From assembly GCF_023734135.1 (NCBI RefSeq), contig NZ_AP025730.1, forward strand, positions 2,046,001 through 2,110,000: a DNA stretch of 64,000 nucleotides, given 5' to 3'. This DNA comes from Sphaerotilus microaerophilus (GTDB lineage: Bacteria > Pseudomonadota > Gammaproteobacteria > Burkholderiales > Burkholderiaceae_C). A program made the translations under genes and the position numbers. The notes beneath the pieces were generated by a model. It saw nothing but the letters and a program-made list of their open reading frames with translations, was not told the origin of the DNA and ran no database searches. Below are positions 8,959 through 24,668 of the stretch, piece by piece. Each line of letters begins with the position of its first letter. Position 1 is the stretch's first letter.

Positions 8959-9852
8959 TCAGATCAGGCTCTTGAGGATGCGAGCCATCTCGGAGGGGTT
9001 GCGCGTGACCTTGAAGCCACACTCCTCCATGATCGCCAGCTTGGCGTCGGCCGTGTCCGCACCGCCGCTGATCAGCGCACCGGCGTGACCCATGCGCTTG
9101 CCCGCCGGAGCGGTCACACCGGCGATGAAGCCCACCACCGGCTTCTTCATGTTCGCCTTGCACCACATCGCGGCTTCGGCCTCGTCCGGGCCGCCGATCT
9201 CGCCGATCATGATCACCGCATCGGTGTCCGGATCGTCATTGAAGGCGCGCATCACGTCGATGTGCTTCAGACCGTTGATCGGGTCGCCGCCGATGCCGAC
9301 CGCGCTGGACTGGCCCAGGCCGATCTCGGTCAGCTGCGCCACCGCTTCATAGGTCAGCGTGCCCGAGCGCGAGACCACGCCGATGCGGCCCTTGCGGTGG
9401 ATGTGCCCCGGCATGATGCCGATCTTGATTTCCTCGGGCGTGATCAGACCCGGGCAGTTCGGGCCCAGCAGCAGCGTCTTCTTGCCGCCAGCCGCTTCCT
9501 TGGCCTTCATCTTGTTGCGCACTTCCAGCATGTCCCGCACCGGGATGCCTTCGGTGATGCAGATCGCCAGGTCCAGGTCCGCCTCGACGGCTTCCCAGAT
9601 CGCCGCGGCCGCGCCCGCGGGCGGCACGTAGATCACGCTCACGTTGGCGCCCTGCTGCTGCGCGGCTTCCTTGACGCTGGCGTAGATGGGGATGTCGCTG
9701 AACTTCTCGCCCGCCTTCTTCGGGTTCACGCCCGCGACGAAGCAGTTCTTCCCGTTCGCATAGGCCTGGCAGCCCAGCGTGTGGAACTGGCCCGTCTTGC
9801 CCGTGATGCCCTGGGTGATGACCCGGCTGTCCTTGTTGATGTAAATGGACAT
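8959..9852 (-). CDS. sucD: Succinyl-CoA ligase (ADP-forming) alpha subunit
   Basis: A 297-residue CoA-binding subunit. The N terminus MSIYINKDSRVITQGITGK is diagnostic. The phosphohistidine loop GVTAPAGKRMGHAGALISGG (His ~248) and the CoA-binding region are intact. With SucC it interconverts succinyl-CoA and succinate with substrate-level phosphorylation, the outlet of the methylmalonyl-CoA route encoded nearby. It follows sucC on the - strand, but a 137-base spacer holding a GC-rich palindromic repeat separates them, which is wider than usual for sucCD. Confidence 0.97.
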   Translation of the reverse strand: MSIYINKDSRVITQGITGKTGQFHTLGCQAYANGKNCFVAGVNPKKAGEKFSDIPIYASVKEAAQQQGANVSVIYVPPAGAAAAIWEAVEADLDLAICITEGIPVRDMLEVRNKMKAKEAAGGKKTLLLGPNCPGLITPEEIKIGIMPGHIHRKGRIGVVSRSGTLTYEAVAQLTEIGLGQSSAVGIGGDPINGLKHIDVMRAFNDDPDTDAVIMIGEIGGPDEAEAAMWCKANMKKPVVGFIAGVTAPAGKRMGHAGALISGGADTADAKLAIMEECGFKVTRNPSEMARILKSLI

Positions 9853-9910
9853 GTGCGCCCTCGATTCGATTCAGGTGGCCGGTTGGCCGAATGGTTGGTG
9901 TGACCCAGCG

Positions 9911-9985
9911 GCCGCCGCGGATCCGGCTTTGCCGGTCCGCCAGCGGCGCCCCCTTGAGGGGGAGCGCCGTCAGGCGCTGCGGGGG
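9911..9985. repeat. GC-rich intergenic palindromic repeat between sucC and sucD
   Basis: Contains nested inverted repeats: CCGGCTTTGCCGG, then GGCGCCCCCTTGAGGGGGAG closing with GCGCC (9945-9968), then GCGCCGTCAGGCGC. Compact elements centred on CCCCCTTGAGGGGG are familiar from intergenic regions of Burkholderiales genomes. A related element, with a CCCCCATGGGGG core, lies between pccA and the epimerase-like gene. Inside the sucCD unit it could act as an RNA stem that adjusts subunit ratio (inference). Confidence 0.65.
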
Positions 9986-9989
9986 TGGG

Positions 9990-11150
<1,161 letters not shown>

Positions 11151-11298
11151 TGGGTTGGCTCCTCAATGGAAAAGGAAAAGGGGCTGGATGGGCGGGCGGG
11201 GCCGGATCTGCCTGGCGCGGGCAATGTGCCGCTTCAAGCTGACCGCAGGCTGAGTGATCAGGGTCTGGGGTGTCGGTAAAACGGCGGCGTGCAGCCGC

Positions 11299-11949
11299 TC
11301 AGGCGGAGGCAGCCTCCAGGCCGTTGTCGAGGTGCAGGCGCATGAGGCGCCTGGCGGCTTCGGCATCGCGCTGCTCGATGGCGTCCATCAGCGCGCGATG
11401 CTCGGCGAGCGACTCCTCCAGCCGGCCCTGCTTGAACAGCGAGTGGTGGCGGTTGAGCTTCATGACCTTGCGCAGGTCGCCGACGATCTGCTGGCTCCAG
11501 CGGTTGCCGCCGAGGGTCAGCAGCTGCATGTGGAAGGCCTCGTTGGTGGCAAAGAAGAACTCGCGCTGGTGCACTTCGCGCTCCAGCCGGTCGTGCAGGG
11601 CGCGTAACTGGGCGATCTCCGCCGGGGTGGCCTGGCGGGCCACTTCGCCGGCGGCGTCGCTCTCCAGCAGCGCCATCACGTGATAGACCTGCTGCACGTC
11701 CTGCACCGACATCTCGGTGACGTAGGCGCCGCGGCGCACCTTCATCGTCACCAGGCCCTCGACGGCGAGCACCTTCAGCGCCTCGCGCAGCGGCGTGCGG
11801 CTGATGCCGAAGTCGGCCGCGAGTTTCTGCTCGTCGATCCAGCTGCCGGGTTCGAGCTGGCGGTTGAAGATGCGCTCGCGCAGCCGCTCGGCCACGTCCT
11901 GGTAGAGGGCGCGGGGCGAAAGAGAGCGATCAGCGGCGGTCGGCAACAC
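11299..11949 (-). CDS. GntR-family transcriptional regulator, FCD subfamily
   Basis: A 216-residue regulator. The N-terminal winged helix has [20 protein letters not shown] and the recognition segment [20 protein letters not shown] (about 49-68). The C-terminal all-helical FCD ligand domain contains [11 protein letters not shown] and an [14 protein letters not shown] metal/ligand motif. FCD regulators usually sense organic acids or acyl-CoA species. The GTG start at 11949 lies 167 bases from the divergent mutase gene, and a palindromic AT-rich element lies between them. A role as local regulator of the propionyl-CoA genes is likely. The sign of control is unknown, but the operator position over the -35 region suggests repression. 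Confidence 0.88.
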   Translation of the reverse strand: MLPTAADRSLSPRALYQDVAERLRERIFNRQLEPGSWIDEQKLAADFGISRTPLREALKVLAVEGLVTMKVRRGAYVTEMSVQDVQQVYHVMALLESDAAGEVARQATPAEIAQLRALHDRLEREVHQREFFFATNEAFHMQLLTLGGNRWSQQIVGDLRKVMKLNRHHSLFKQGRLEESLAEHRALMDAIEQRDAEAARRLMRLHLDNGLEAASA

Positions 11950-12011
11950 GGCGGCGTTTCTGTGGGAGGAGGTGCGGGCGGGGCGCGACGTGCGTCACGG
12001 CCACAGGCATC

Positions 12012-12041
12012 TTGAATTCATAATTATGCATCATGTATCAT
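12012..12041 (+). promoter_or_regulatory. Mutase-operon promoter with overlapping palindromic operator
   Basis: A sigma-70-like promoter reads TTGAAT (12012-12017), 18-base spacer, TATCAT (12036-12041). Over the -35 and spacer lies an imperfect palindrome, ATTCATAATTATGCAT (12016-12031), with a perfect CATAATTATG core (12019-12028). The 13-mer TGAATTCATAATT (12013-12025) recurs inverted upstream of prpE. AT-rich palindromes stand out in this GC-rich DNA and fit a GntR/FCD binding site. Confidence 0.65.
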
Positions 12042-12115
12042 GGCGGTTGTCCAGTGCGCTTGAACGCCCCACGACGGCGCCAGGCGCACGCTCCGTGCCT
12101 CCCCAGGAAATCAAC

Positions 12116-14296
12116 ATGTCGCAGCCCGCCGCCCCGTCCCCCGAGTTCCAGACCGCCTCGCTTGAACAATGGGCGAAGGCCGCCGCCAAGTCGGCCGGGG
12201 GTGACCTGGCGAAGCTCGACTGGGTCACGCCCGAGGGCATCACCGTCAAGCCGCTGTATACCGCGGCGGACACCGCCAACCTGCCCTACGCCAACACGCT
12301 GCCGGGCTTCGAGCCCTTCCTGCGCGGCCCGCAGGCCACGATGTACGCAGTGCGCCCGTGGACGATCCGCCAGTACGCCGGCTTCTCGACCGCGGAAGAG
12401 TCGAACGCCTTTTACCGCAAGGCGCTCGCTGCGGGTGGACAGGGCGTGTCGGTGGCCTTCGACCTGGCCACGCACCGTGGCTACGACAGTGACCATCCGC
12501 GCGTGACTGGCGACGTCGGCAAGGCCGGCGTGGCAATCGACTCGGTCGAGGACATGAAGATCCTCTTTGACGGCATCCCGTTGGACAAGGTCAGCGTGTC
12601 GATGACGATGAACGGCGCGGTGCTGCCCGTGCTGGCCGGCTACGTGGTGGCCGCCGAAGAGCAGGGCGTGAGCCAGGACAAGCTGTCCGGGACCATCCAG
12701 AACGACATCCTCAAGGAGTTCATGGTCCGCAACACGTACATCTACCCGCCGGAGCCGTCGATGAAGATCATCGGCGACATCATCGAGTACACGGCGAAGA
12801 ACATGCCGAAGTTCAACTCGATCAGCATCTCCGGCTACCACATGCAGGAAGCGGGCGCCAACCAGGCGCTGGAGATGGCTTTCACGCTGGCCGACGGCAA
12901 GGAGTACGTGAAGACCGCCATCGCCAAGGGCATGGACGTGGATGACTTCGCCGGGCGCCTGAGCTTCTTCTGGGCGGTCGGGATGAACTTCTATCTCGAG
13001 ATCGCCAAGATGCGCGCGGCCCGCCTGCTCTGGGCGCGCATCATGAAGGGCTTCAACGCCAAGAACCCGAAGAGCCTGATGCTGCGCACGCACAGCCAGA
13101 CCTCGGGCTGGAGCCTGACCGAGCAGGATCCGTACAACAACGTGGTGCGCACCACCATCGAGGCGATGGCCGCGGTGTTTGGCGGCACGCAGAGCCTGCA
13201 CACCAACTCGCTGGACGAAGCGATCGCGCTGCCCACCGAGTTCTCCTCGCGCATCGCCCGCAACACGCAGCTGATCATCCAGGAAGAGACCCACATCACC
13301 AACGTGGTGGACCCCTGGGCCGGCAGCTACCTGATGGAGTCGCTCACCCAGGACATGGCCGACAAGGCTTGGTCGATCATCGAAGAAGTCGAGGCCATGG
13401 GCGGCATGACCAAGGCGGTGGACTCCGGCTGGGCCAAGCTGAAGATCGAGGCCAGCGCGGCCGAGAAGCAGGCCCGCATCGACTCGGGCAAGGACGTCAT
13501 CGTCGGCGTCAACAAATACAAGCTGGCCAAGGAAGACCCGATCGAGATCCTGGACGTCGACAACGTCAAGGTGCGCGACTCGCAGATCGCGCGTCTGCAG
13601 CAGATCAAGGCCCGGCGAGACAGCGCTGCGGTGCAGGCCGCGCTGGAGGCGCTGACCGCCGCGGCCCGGTCCGGCCAGGGTAACCTGCTGGACCTGTCGA
13701 TCCAGGCCATCCGTCTGCGCGCCACGGTGGGCGAGGTGAGCGATGCCCTGGAGAAGGTCTTTGGCCGCCACCGTGCGGACATCCAGAAGGTGACCGGTGT
13801 GTACGCAGCTGCCTATGACTCGGCCGAAGGCTGGGACAAACTGAAAGGCGAGATTGCCGCCTTTGCCGAGCAGCAGGGCCGTCGCCCGCGCGTGATGATC
13901 GCCAAGCTCGGCCAGGACGGCCACGACCGCGGCGCCAAGGTGGTGGCCACGGCCTACGCCGACCTGGGCTTCGACGTCGACATGGGACCGCTGTTCCAGA
14001 CGCCCGAGGAGTGCGCCCGCCAAGCCATCGAGAACGACGTGCACGCCGTGGGCATTTCCACGCTGGCGGCCGGCCACAAGACGCTGGTGCCGGCCATCAT
14101 CAACGCGCTGCGGGCGCAGGGCGCGGACGACATCATCGTCTTCGCGGGTGGCGTGATTCCGGCGCAGGACTACGGTTTCCTGTACGACGCGGGTGTCAAG
14201 GGCATCTTCGGCCCGGGCACGCCGATCCCGGCGTCGGCCAAGGTGGTGCTGGACCAGATCCAGGCGGCTACCGCAGCGGCACCCGCCCAGGGCTGA
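12116..14296 (+). CDS. scpA: Methylmalonyl-CoA mutase, single-chain
   Basis: A 726-residue adenosylcobalamin enzyme that rearranges (R)-methylmalonyl-CoA to succinyl-CoA. The catalytic TIM-barrel domain comes first ([60 protein letters not shown]). The C-terminal B12-binding domain follows, with the DxHxxG signature in [20 protein letters not shown] (about 599-618). Length fits the homodimeric ScpA/Sbm type. I chose the ATG at 12116, with AGGAAA before it; the frame extends further left but that part covers the promoter. It heads the operon GNAT-meaB-pccB-pccA. Confidence 0.97.
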   Translation: MSQPAAPSPEFQTASLEQWAKAAAKSAGGDLAKLDWVTPEGITVKPLYTAADTANLPYANTLPGFEPFLRGPQATMYAVRPWTIRQYAGFSTAEESNAFYRKALAAGGQGVSVAFDLATHRGYDSDHPRVTGDVGKAGVAIDSVEDMKILFDGIPLDKVSVSMTMNGAVLPVLAGYVVAAEEQGVSQDKLSGTIQNDILKEFMVRNTYIYPPEPSMKIIGDIIEYTAKNMPKFNSISISGYHMQEAGANQALEMAFTLADGKEYVKTAIAKGMDVDDFAGRLSFFWAVGMNFYLEIAKMRAARLLWARIMKGFNAKNPKSLMLRTHSQTSGWSLTEQDPYNNVVRTTIEAMAAVFGGTQSLHTNSLDEAIALPTEFSSRIARNTQLIIQEETHITNVVDPWAGSYLMESLTQDMADKAWSIIEEVEAMGGMTKAVDSGWAKLKIEASAAEKQARIDSGKDVIVGVNKYKLAKEDPIEILDVDNVKVRDSQIARLQQIKARRDSAAVQAALEALTAAARSGQGNLLDLSIQAIRLRATVGEVSDALEKVFGRHRADIQKVTGVYAAAYDSAEGWDKLKGEIAAFAEQQGRRPRVMIAKLGQDGHDRGAKVVATAYADLGFDVDMGPLFQTPEECARQAIENDVHAVGISTLAAGHKTLVPAIINALRAQGADDIIVFAGGVIPAQDYGFLYDAGVKGIFGPGTPIPASAKVVLDQIQAATAAAPAQG

Positions 14297-14336
14297 GCCG
14301 AATCGAGCCCACATCACCTGCTGGCAGGATCCGCGC

Positions 14337-14834
14337 GTGAACTCCTCGCTCGAACGCGGCAACACCTCGCCCCGCATCGTGCTGACGCCAGCCGACGAGG
14401 GTGACTTCGAGGCCCTGCTGTCGCTGCGCATGGCGGCGATGCGCGAGAGCCTGGAGTACATCGGCCGCTTCGATCCGCAGCGTGCACGCGAGCGCCTGAG
14501 CCGAGGCTTCAACCCGGCGCACACCCGCCACATCGTCTACGAGGGCGGGCTGGTGGGTTTCGTCGCGGTGATCCCGCGCGAGCACGACTGGCTGCTCGAC
14601 CACCTCTACATCCATCCCACCGCACAGGGGCTGGGTATCGGCAGCTGGGTCATGGCCCAGGTGCTGGCCGAGGCCGACCGGCGCGGCGTGGCGGTGAGCG
14701 TCACCGCGCTCAAACACAGCGACGCGACCCGCTTCTACCAGCGCCATGGCTTCGTGCTCGAAGCCGAGGGCGAGTGGGATCTCTACTTCCGCAGGCCGGC
14801 GCAACCGAACGCGTCGCGAGCGCCGAGAGCATGA
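14337..14834 (+). CDS. GNAT-family N-acetyltransferase
   Basis: A 165-residue protein with the acetyl-CoA-binding P-loop LYIHPTAQGLGIGSWVMAQV (the Q/RxxGxG/A motif reads QGLGIG, about residues 94-99) and the C-terminal FYQRHGFVLEAEGEWDLYF strand typical of GNATs. The best start is GTG at 14337, with a weak CAGGAT ribosome site. It is inserted between mutase and meaB, and its stop overlaps the meaB start (ATGA), so the two are translationally coupled. Substrate is unknown. Acylation control of a propionate enzyme is possible but unproven. Confidence 0.85.
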   Translation: MNSSLERGNTSPRIVLTPADEGDFEALLSLRMAAMRESLEYIGRFDPQRARERLSRGFNPAHTRHIVYEGGLVGFVAVIPREHDWLLDHLYIHPTAQGLGIGSWVMAQVLAEADRRGVAVSVTALKHSDATRFYQRHGFVLEAEGEWDLYFRRPAQPNASRAPRA

Positions 14835-15856
14835 GTCTGAATACCCTGGACGCGGCAGACGCCGGTCTGCTGCAAGGCATCGTCCGTGGCAACGCGGCGG
14901 TGCAGCGCCGCTCGATGGCCAAGGCGATCACGCTGCTCGAATCGACCCGGGCCGACCACCGCGCCCGGGCCGATGCGCTGCTCAACGCCCTGCTGCCGCA
15001 CGCCGGCCGCTCCTTCCGCCTGGGCATCTCCGGCGTGCCCGGCGTGGGCAAGAGCACCTTCATCGAGGCGCTCGGCATGCACCTGATCGGGCGGGGCCAC
15101 CGCGTCGCGGTGCTGGCGGTGGACCCGTCGTCCAACGTGTCCGGTGGCTCCATCCTCGGCGACAAGACCCGCATGGAGCAGCTCTCCGTGCATCCGCAGG
15201 CCTACATCCGCCCCAGCCCCTCGTCGGGCACGCTGGGCGGTGTGGCCGAGAAGACGCGCGAGTCGATGTACGTGGCCGAGGCCGCAGGCTACGACGTGGT
15301 GATCGTCGAGACCGTCGGCGTGGGCCAGAGCGAGACCGCGGTGCAGCAGATGACCGACATGTTCTGCCTGCTGCAGCTGCCCAACGCCGGCGACGACCTG
15401 CAGGCCATCAAGAAGGGCGTGATGGAGCTGGCCGACCTGGTGGTGATCAACAAGGCCGACATCGACGAGAACGCGGCGATGCGTGCGCGCGCACAGATTA
15501 CCTCCGCCCTGCGGCTGCTCGGGATGCACGGCAACCCAGACCATGCTCATCATGATCAGGCCTTCTGGCATCCCCAGGTCATCCAGATCAGCGCGCTGAA
15601 GTCGCGCGGGCTGGACGACTTCTGGGCGGCCGTCAGCACCTTCCGCCGCCTGCAGGAGGGCAACGGCCGCCTGGCGGCACGCCGGCAGCAGCAGAGCCTG
15701 GCCTGGATGTGGGAACGCATCGAGGCCGGTCTGCGCGAGCGCTTCCGCGCCCACCCGGACGTGCGCGCCCGGCTGGGCGACATCACCGAGCAGGTGCGCG
15801 CCGGCAGCCTGGCGGCCTCCGTGGCCGCGCGGCGGCTGCTCGACCTGGCCGCCTGA
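14831..15856 (+). CDS. meaB: MeaB/ArgK-type GTPase, methylmalonyl-CoA mutase chaperone
   Basis: A 341-residue G3E GTPase that protects mutase and gates adenosylcobalamin loading. The Walker A motif is GISGVPGVGKSTFIEALG (about 63-80), the Mg/switch region VLAVDPSSNVSGGSILGDKT (about 95-114), VETVGVGQSE near 160, and the guanine motif VVINKADID near 205. The ATG at 14831 overlaps the stop of the GNAT gene. Linkage to mutase is the classic arrangement and makes the MeaB assignment firm over an amino acid transport kinase reading. Confidence 0.95.
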   Translation: MSLNTLDAADAGLLQGIVRGNAAVQRRSMAKAITLLESTRADHRARADALLNALLPHAGRSFRLGISGVPGVGKSTFIEALGMHLIGRGHRVAVLAVDPSSNVSGGSILGDKTRMEQLSVHPQAYIRPSPSSGTLGGVAEKTRESMYVAEAAGYDVVIVETVGVGQSETAVQQMTDMFCLLQLPNAGDDLQAIKKGVMELADLVVINKADIDENAAMRARAQITSALRLLGMHGNPDHAHHDQAFWHPQVIQISALKSRGLDDFWAAVSTFRRLQEGNGRLAARRQQQSLAWMWERIEAGLRERFRAHPDVRARLGDITEQVRAGSLAASVAARRLLDLAA

Positions 15857-15940
15857 GCAACCCGCCAGACGGCCAGCGCGCGACGAACGCAGCAACGAAT
15901 CCTTTTCGACACCCGAGTTTTTCCCCGAGGAGTGGACTCC

Positions 15941-17473
<1,533 letters not shown>

Positions 17474-17493
17474 GCCCCGCGGAGCACACGAAC

Positions 17494-19569
<2,076 letters not shown>

Positions 19570-19597
19570 GGCTGGGTGACAGCCCCCACGTTCACCT

Positions 19598-19657
19598 TGT
19601 TCACTACCCCCCATGGGGGCGCAGGGCTCCCTTGGGGCGGCCCGGCGGGAGCCCAGA
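19598..19657. repeat. GC-rich palindromic repeat between pccA and the VOC gene
   Basis: Contains the near-palindrome CCCCCCATGGGGG and the paired GGGCTCCC / GGGAGCCC with a GGGGCGGCCCGGCGG centre. It is similar in style to the sucC-sucD element. It lies directly in front of the following start codon, so that gene's ribosome site is weak or hidden in structure. Confidence 0.55.
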
Positions 19658-19658
19658 A

Positions 19659-20120
19659 ATGACCAAACCCTTCAAGATCCTCGGCATCCAGCAGATCGCC
19701 ATCGGCGGGCCGGACAAGACCCGGCTGCAGAAGCTCTGGGTTGACATCTTCGGCCTGTCGATCAAGAGCACCTTCGTCAGCGAGCGCGAGAACGTCGACG
19801 AGGACATCTGCGCGCTGGGCTCCGGCCCCACCGCGGTGGAGGTCGACCTGATGCAGCCGCTGGACATCGAGAAGAAGCCGGCGGTGCACGCCACGCCGCT
19901 CAACCACGTCGGCCTGTGGGTCGACGACCTGCCCCGCGCGGTGGAGTGGATGAGCGCCAACGGCGTGCGCTTCGCTCCGGGTGGCATCCGCAAGGGTGCG
20001 GCGGGCTACGACATCACCTTCATCCACCCGAAGTCGAACGACGAGTTCCCCATCGGCGGTGAAGGCGTGTTGATCGAGCTGGTGCAGGCGCCGCCGGAAG
20101 TGATTGCCGCGCTGGGCTGA
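19659..20120 (+). CDS. VOC-family protein, probable methylmalonyl-CoA epimerase
   Basis: A 153-residue vicinal-oxygen-chelate protein with two beta-alpha-beta-beta-beta modules. The C-terminal [20 protein letters not shown] matches the epimerase pattern IHPK...GVLIELVQ and carries the last metal-ligand Glu. [10 protein letters not shown] supplies the third-position His. The first ligand position, usually His in an HVAIAV-like strand, reads IQQIAIGG, so Gln takes its place. Position after pccA and the need to convert (S)- to (R)-methylmalonyl-CoA support epimerase. Another VOC lyase remains possible. I chose the ATG at 19659; upstream codons lie in the repeat. Confidence 0.7.
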   Translation: MTKPFKILGIQQIAIGGPDKTRLQKLWVDIFGLSIKSTFVSERENVDEDICALGSGPTAVEVDLMQPLDIEKKPAVHATPLNHVGLWVDDLPRAVEWMSANGVRFAPGGIRKGAAGYDITFIHPKSNDEFPIGGEGVLIELVQAPPEVIAALG

Positions 20121-20215
20121 CGCTCCGGCTGGGGTTGTCTTCGGCAGGCCCCAGCCTGACTTGGCGCATGCCGAAAACATGCGACTGACAGGCGCTCGTC
20201 AGCCGCATGATTTTG

Positions 20216-20228
20216 AATTATGAATTCA
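20216..20228 (-). promoter_or_regulatory. Candidate operator upstream of prpE, shared with the mutase promoter
   Basis: Read on the - strand this is TGAATTCATAATT, identical over 13 bases to 12013-12025 in the mutase control region. It lies 35 bases before the prpE GTG. Flanking bases are also AT-rich (TTTTGAATTATG). A common regulator, plausibly the adjacent GntR/FCD protein, is inferred. Confidence 0.55.
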
Positions 20229-20262
20229 CGAACAAGCCATCCCGTCCCCTAGGAGACCGCCT

Positions 20263-22161
20263 GTGACGACCTACGCCGAATTCCATCGCCGCTCTATCGA
20301 AGACCGTGACGGCTTCTGGGGCGAACAGGCCCAGTTGATCGACTGGCACAAGCCCTACGACCAGGTCTGCGACTACTCCAACCCGCCGTTTGCCAAGTGG
20401 TTCGCGGGCGGTGAGACCAACCTCTGCCACAACGCGGTCGACCGCCACCTGAAGGACCGGGCCGACCAGAACGCGCTGATCTTCGTCTCCACCGAGACCA
20501 ACACCGAGAAGGCCTACAGCTTCCGCGAGCTGCACGCCGAGGTGCAGCGCATGGCGGCGATCTACCAGTCGCTGGGCGTCAAGAAGGGCGACCGCGTCCT
20601 GATCTACATGCCGATGATTGCCGAGGCGGCGTTCGCGATGCTGGCCTGCGTGCGCATCGGCGCGATCCACTCGGTGGTGTTCGGCGGCTTCGCCAGCCAC
20701 TCGCTGGCCAACCGCATCGACGACGCCCAGCCGACCCTCATCGTCAGTGCCGATGCCGGCATGCGCGGCGGCAAGTCGGTGCCGTACAAGCACCTGCTGG
20801 ACGAGGCGATCAACCTCTCGGTCCACAAGCCCGCCAAGGTGCTGATGGTCAACCGCGGCCTGGCCGAGTTCGCCAAGGTCGACGGCCGCGACGTCGACTA
20901 CGCCGAGCTGCGCGCCCAGCACATGGACACCGTGGTGCCCTGCGAGTGGGTTGATTCCACCCACCCCAGCTACATCCTCTACACCTCGGGCACCACCGGC
21001 AAGCCCAAGGGCGTGCAGCGCGACACCGCCGGCTACACCGTCGCGCTGGCCGCGTCGATGAAGCACATCTACCTGGGCAACCCGGGCGAGACCTACTTCA
21101 GCACCTCCGACATCGGCTGGGTGGTAGGCCACAGCTACATCATCTACGGCCCGCTGATCAACGGCATGGCCACGATCATGTACGAGGGCCTGCCGATCCG
21201 CCCGGACGCCGGCATCTGGTGGAGCCTGGTCGAGAAGTACAAGGTCACGGTGATGTTCTCGGCGCCGACCGCCGCGCGCGTGCTGAAGAAGCAGGATCCG
21301 GCCTACCTGAAGAAGTACGACCTCTCCAGCCTGAAGGCGCTGTTCCTGGCCGGCGAGCCGCTGGACGAGCCGACTGCCACCTGGATCGGTGGCGAGCTGA
21401 ACAAGCCCATCATCGACAACTACTGGCAGACCGAGACCGGCTGGCCGATCATGGCCATCTGCAACGGCGTGGAGCCGGCACCGACCAAGTTCGGCTCGCC
21501 GGGCAAGGCGGTCTACGGCTACGACGTCAAGCTGATCGACGAGACCACCGGCGAGGAAATCACCGAGGCCAACAAGAAGGGCGTGATCGCCGTCAACGGC
21601 CCGCTGCCCCCGGGCTGCCTGCAGACTGTCTGGGGCGATGACAAGCGCTACGTCAGCACCTACTGGTCAAGCATCCACAACAAGGTGATGTACTCCACCT
21701 TCGACTGGGGCGTGAAGGACGCGGACGGCTACTTCTACATCCTGGGCCGCACCGATGACGTGATCAACGTGGCCGGCCACCGCCTGGGCACCCGCGAGAT
21801 CGAGGAGAGCATCTCCAGCCACCCGAACGTCGCCGAAGTGGCGGTGGTGGGCGTGGCCGACCAGCTCAAGGGCCAGGTCGCGGTGGCCTTCGCGGTGCTG
21901 AAGGATGTCAGCAAGGCCGCTTCGCCGGAGCAGGCCAAGGCGCTGGAAGCCGAGATCATGAAGGTGGTGGACGGCCAGCTTGGCGCCGTGGCGCGCCCGG
22001 CGATGGTCAAGTTCGTCAACGTGCTGCCCAAGACCCGCTCGGGCAAGGTGCTGCGCCGCGCCATCCAGGCGGTCTGCGAAGGCCGCGACGCCGGCGACCT
22101 GACGACGATGGAAGACCCGGCCGCGCTGTCGCAGATCAAGGACCTGGTCTCCCCGGGCTGA
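20263..22161 (+). CDS. prpE: Propionyl-CoA synthetase (propionate-CoA ligase)
   Basis: A 632-residue ANL ligase. The N terminus ([41 protein letters not shown]) matches PrpE rather than Acs. The P-loop is [20 protein letters not shown] (about 244-263), the adenine motif [11 protein letters not shown] near 386, and the C-terminal catalytic lysine lies in [13 protein letters not shown] near 592. That lysine is a known acylation target in this family. The start is GTG at 20263 with AGGAG 9 bases before it. The gene stands alone between its own control region and a terminator, and feeds PccAB. Confidence 0.93.
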   Translation: MTTYAEFHRRSIEDRDGFWGEQAQLIDWHKPYDQVCDYSNPPFAKWFAGGETNLCHNAVDRHLKDRADQNALIFVSTETNTEKAYSFRELHAEVQRMAAIYQSLGVKKGDRVLIYMPMIAEAAFAMLACVRIGAIHSVVFGGFASHSLANRIDDAQPTLIVSADAGMRGGKSVPYKHLLDEAINLSVHKPAKVLMVNRGLAEFAKVDGRDVDYAELRAQHMDTVVPCEWVDSTHPSYILYTSGTTGKPKGVQRDTAGYTVALAASMKHIYLGNPGETYFSTSDIGWVVGHSYIIYGPLINGMATIMYEGLPIRPDAGIWWSLVEKYKVTVMFSAPTAARVLKKQDPAYLKKYDLSSLKALFLAGEPLDEPTATWIGGELNKPIIDNYWQTETGWPIMAICNGVEPAPTKFGSPGKAVYGYDVKLIDETTGEEITEANKKGVIAVNGPLPPGCLQTVWGDDKRYVSTYWSSIHNKVMYSTFDWGVKDADGYFYILGRTDDVINVAGHRLGTREIEESISSHPNVAEVAVVGVADQLKGQVAVAFAVLKDVSKAASPEQAKALEAEIMKVVDGQLGAVARPAMVKFVNVLPKTRSGKVLRRAIQAVCEGRDAGDLTTMEDPAALSQIKDLVSPG

Positions 22162-22191
22162 TCAGGCCCCGTCGCGAAACAGATGCAGCAC

Positions 22192-22220
22192 AGGCCACCC
22201 CGCAGGGTGGCCTTTTTTTT
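22192..22220 (+). terminator. Intrinsic terminator of prpE
   Basis: Stem AGGCCACCC / GGGTGGCCT with loop CGCA, followed by an unbroken run of T. A textbook factor-independent terminator 31 bases after the prpE stop. Confidence 0.93.
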
Positions 22221-22317
22221 GTGTCAGCCACGCAGAAAATTTTGCATCATGGGATGGCGATTCAAAAAACCGTGCCCGGGTCAGACCGCCGAAAGCAGAA
22301 TCGAGCATCTTTCGATG

Positions 22318-22341
22318 TTGCCGTGCACTGTCACACGGCAA
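22318..22341 (+). promoter_or_regulatory. Perfect inverted repeat in the icd leader
   Basis: TTGCCGTG and CACGGCAA, 8-base perfect arms with an 8-base spacer, ending 34 bases before the icd start codon. It could be a dimeric regulator site or an RNA stem in the leader. No known operator is recognised. Confidence 0.45.
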
Positions 22342-22375
22342 GTGGCTTCCACATACCGATCCGAGGAGATTCCTG

Positions 22376-24613
<2,238 letters not shown>

Positions 24614-24644
24614 CCTCGGCAGACCGGTCTTCCGCTGTCGTGCG

Positions 24645-24668
24645 AGGCCACCTTCGGGTGGCCTTTTT
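24645..24668 (+). terminator. Intrinsic terminator of icd
   Basis: Stem AGGCCACC / GGTGGCCT with a TTCG tetraloop, followed by T residues. It lies 32 bases after the icd stop and abuts the stop of the convergent caspase gene, marking the metabolic/T6SS boundary. Confidence 0.9.
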
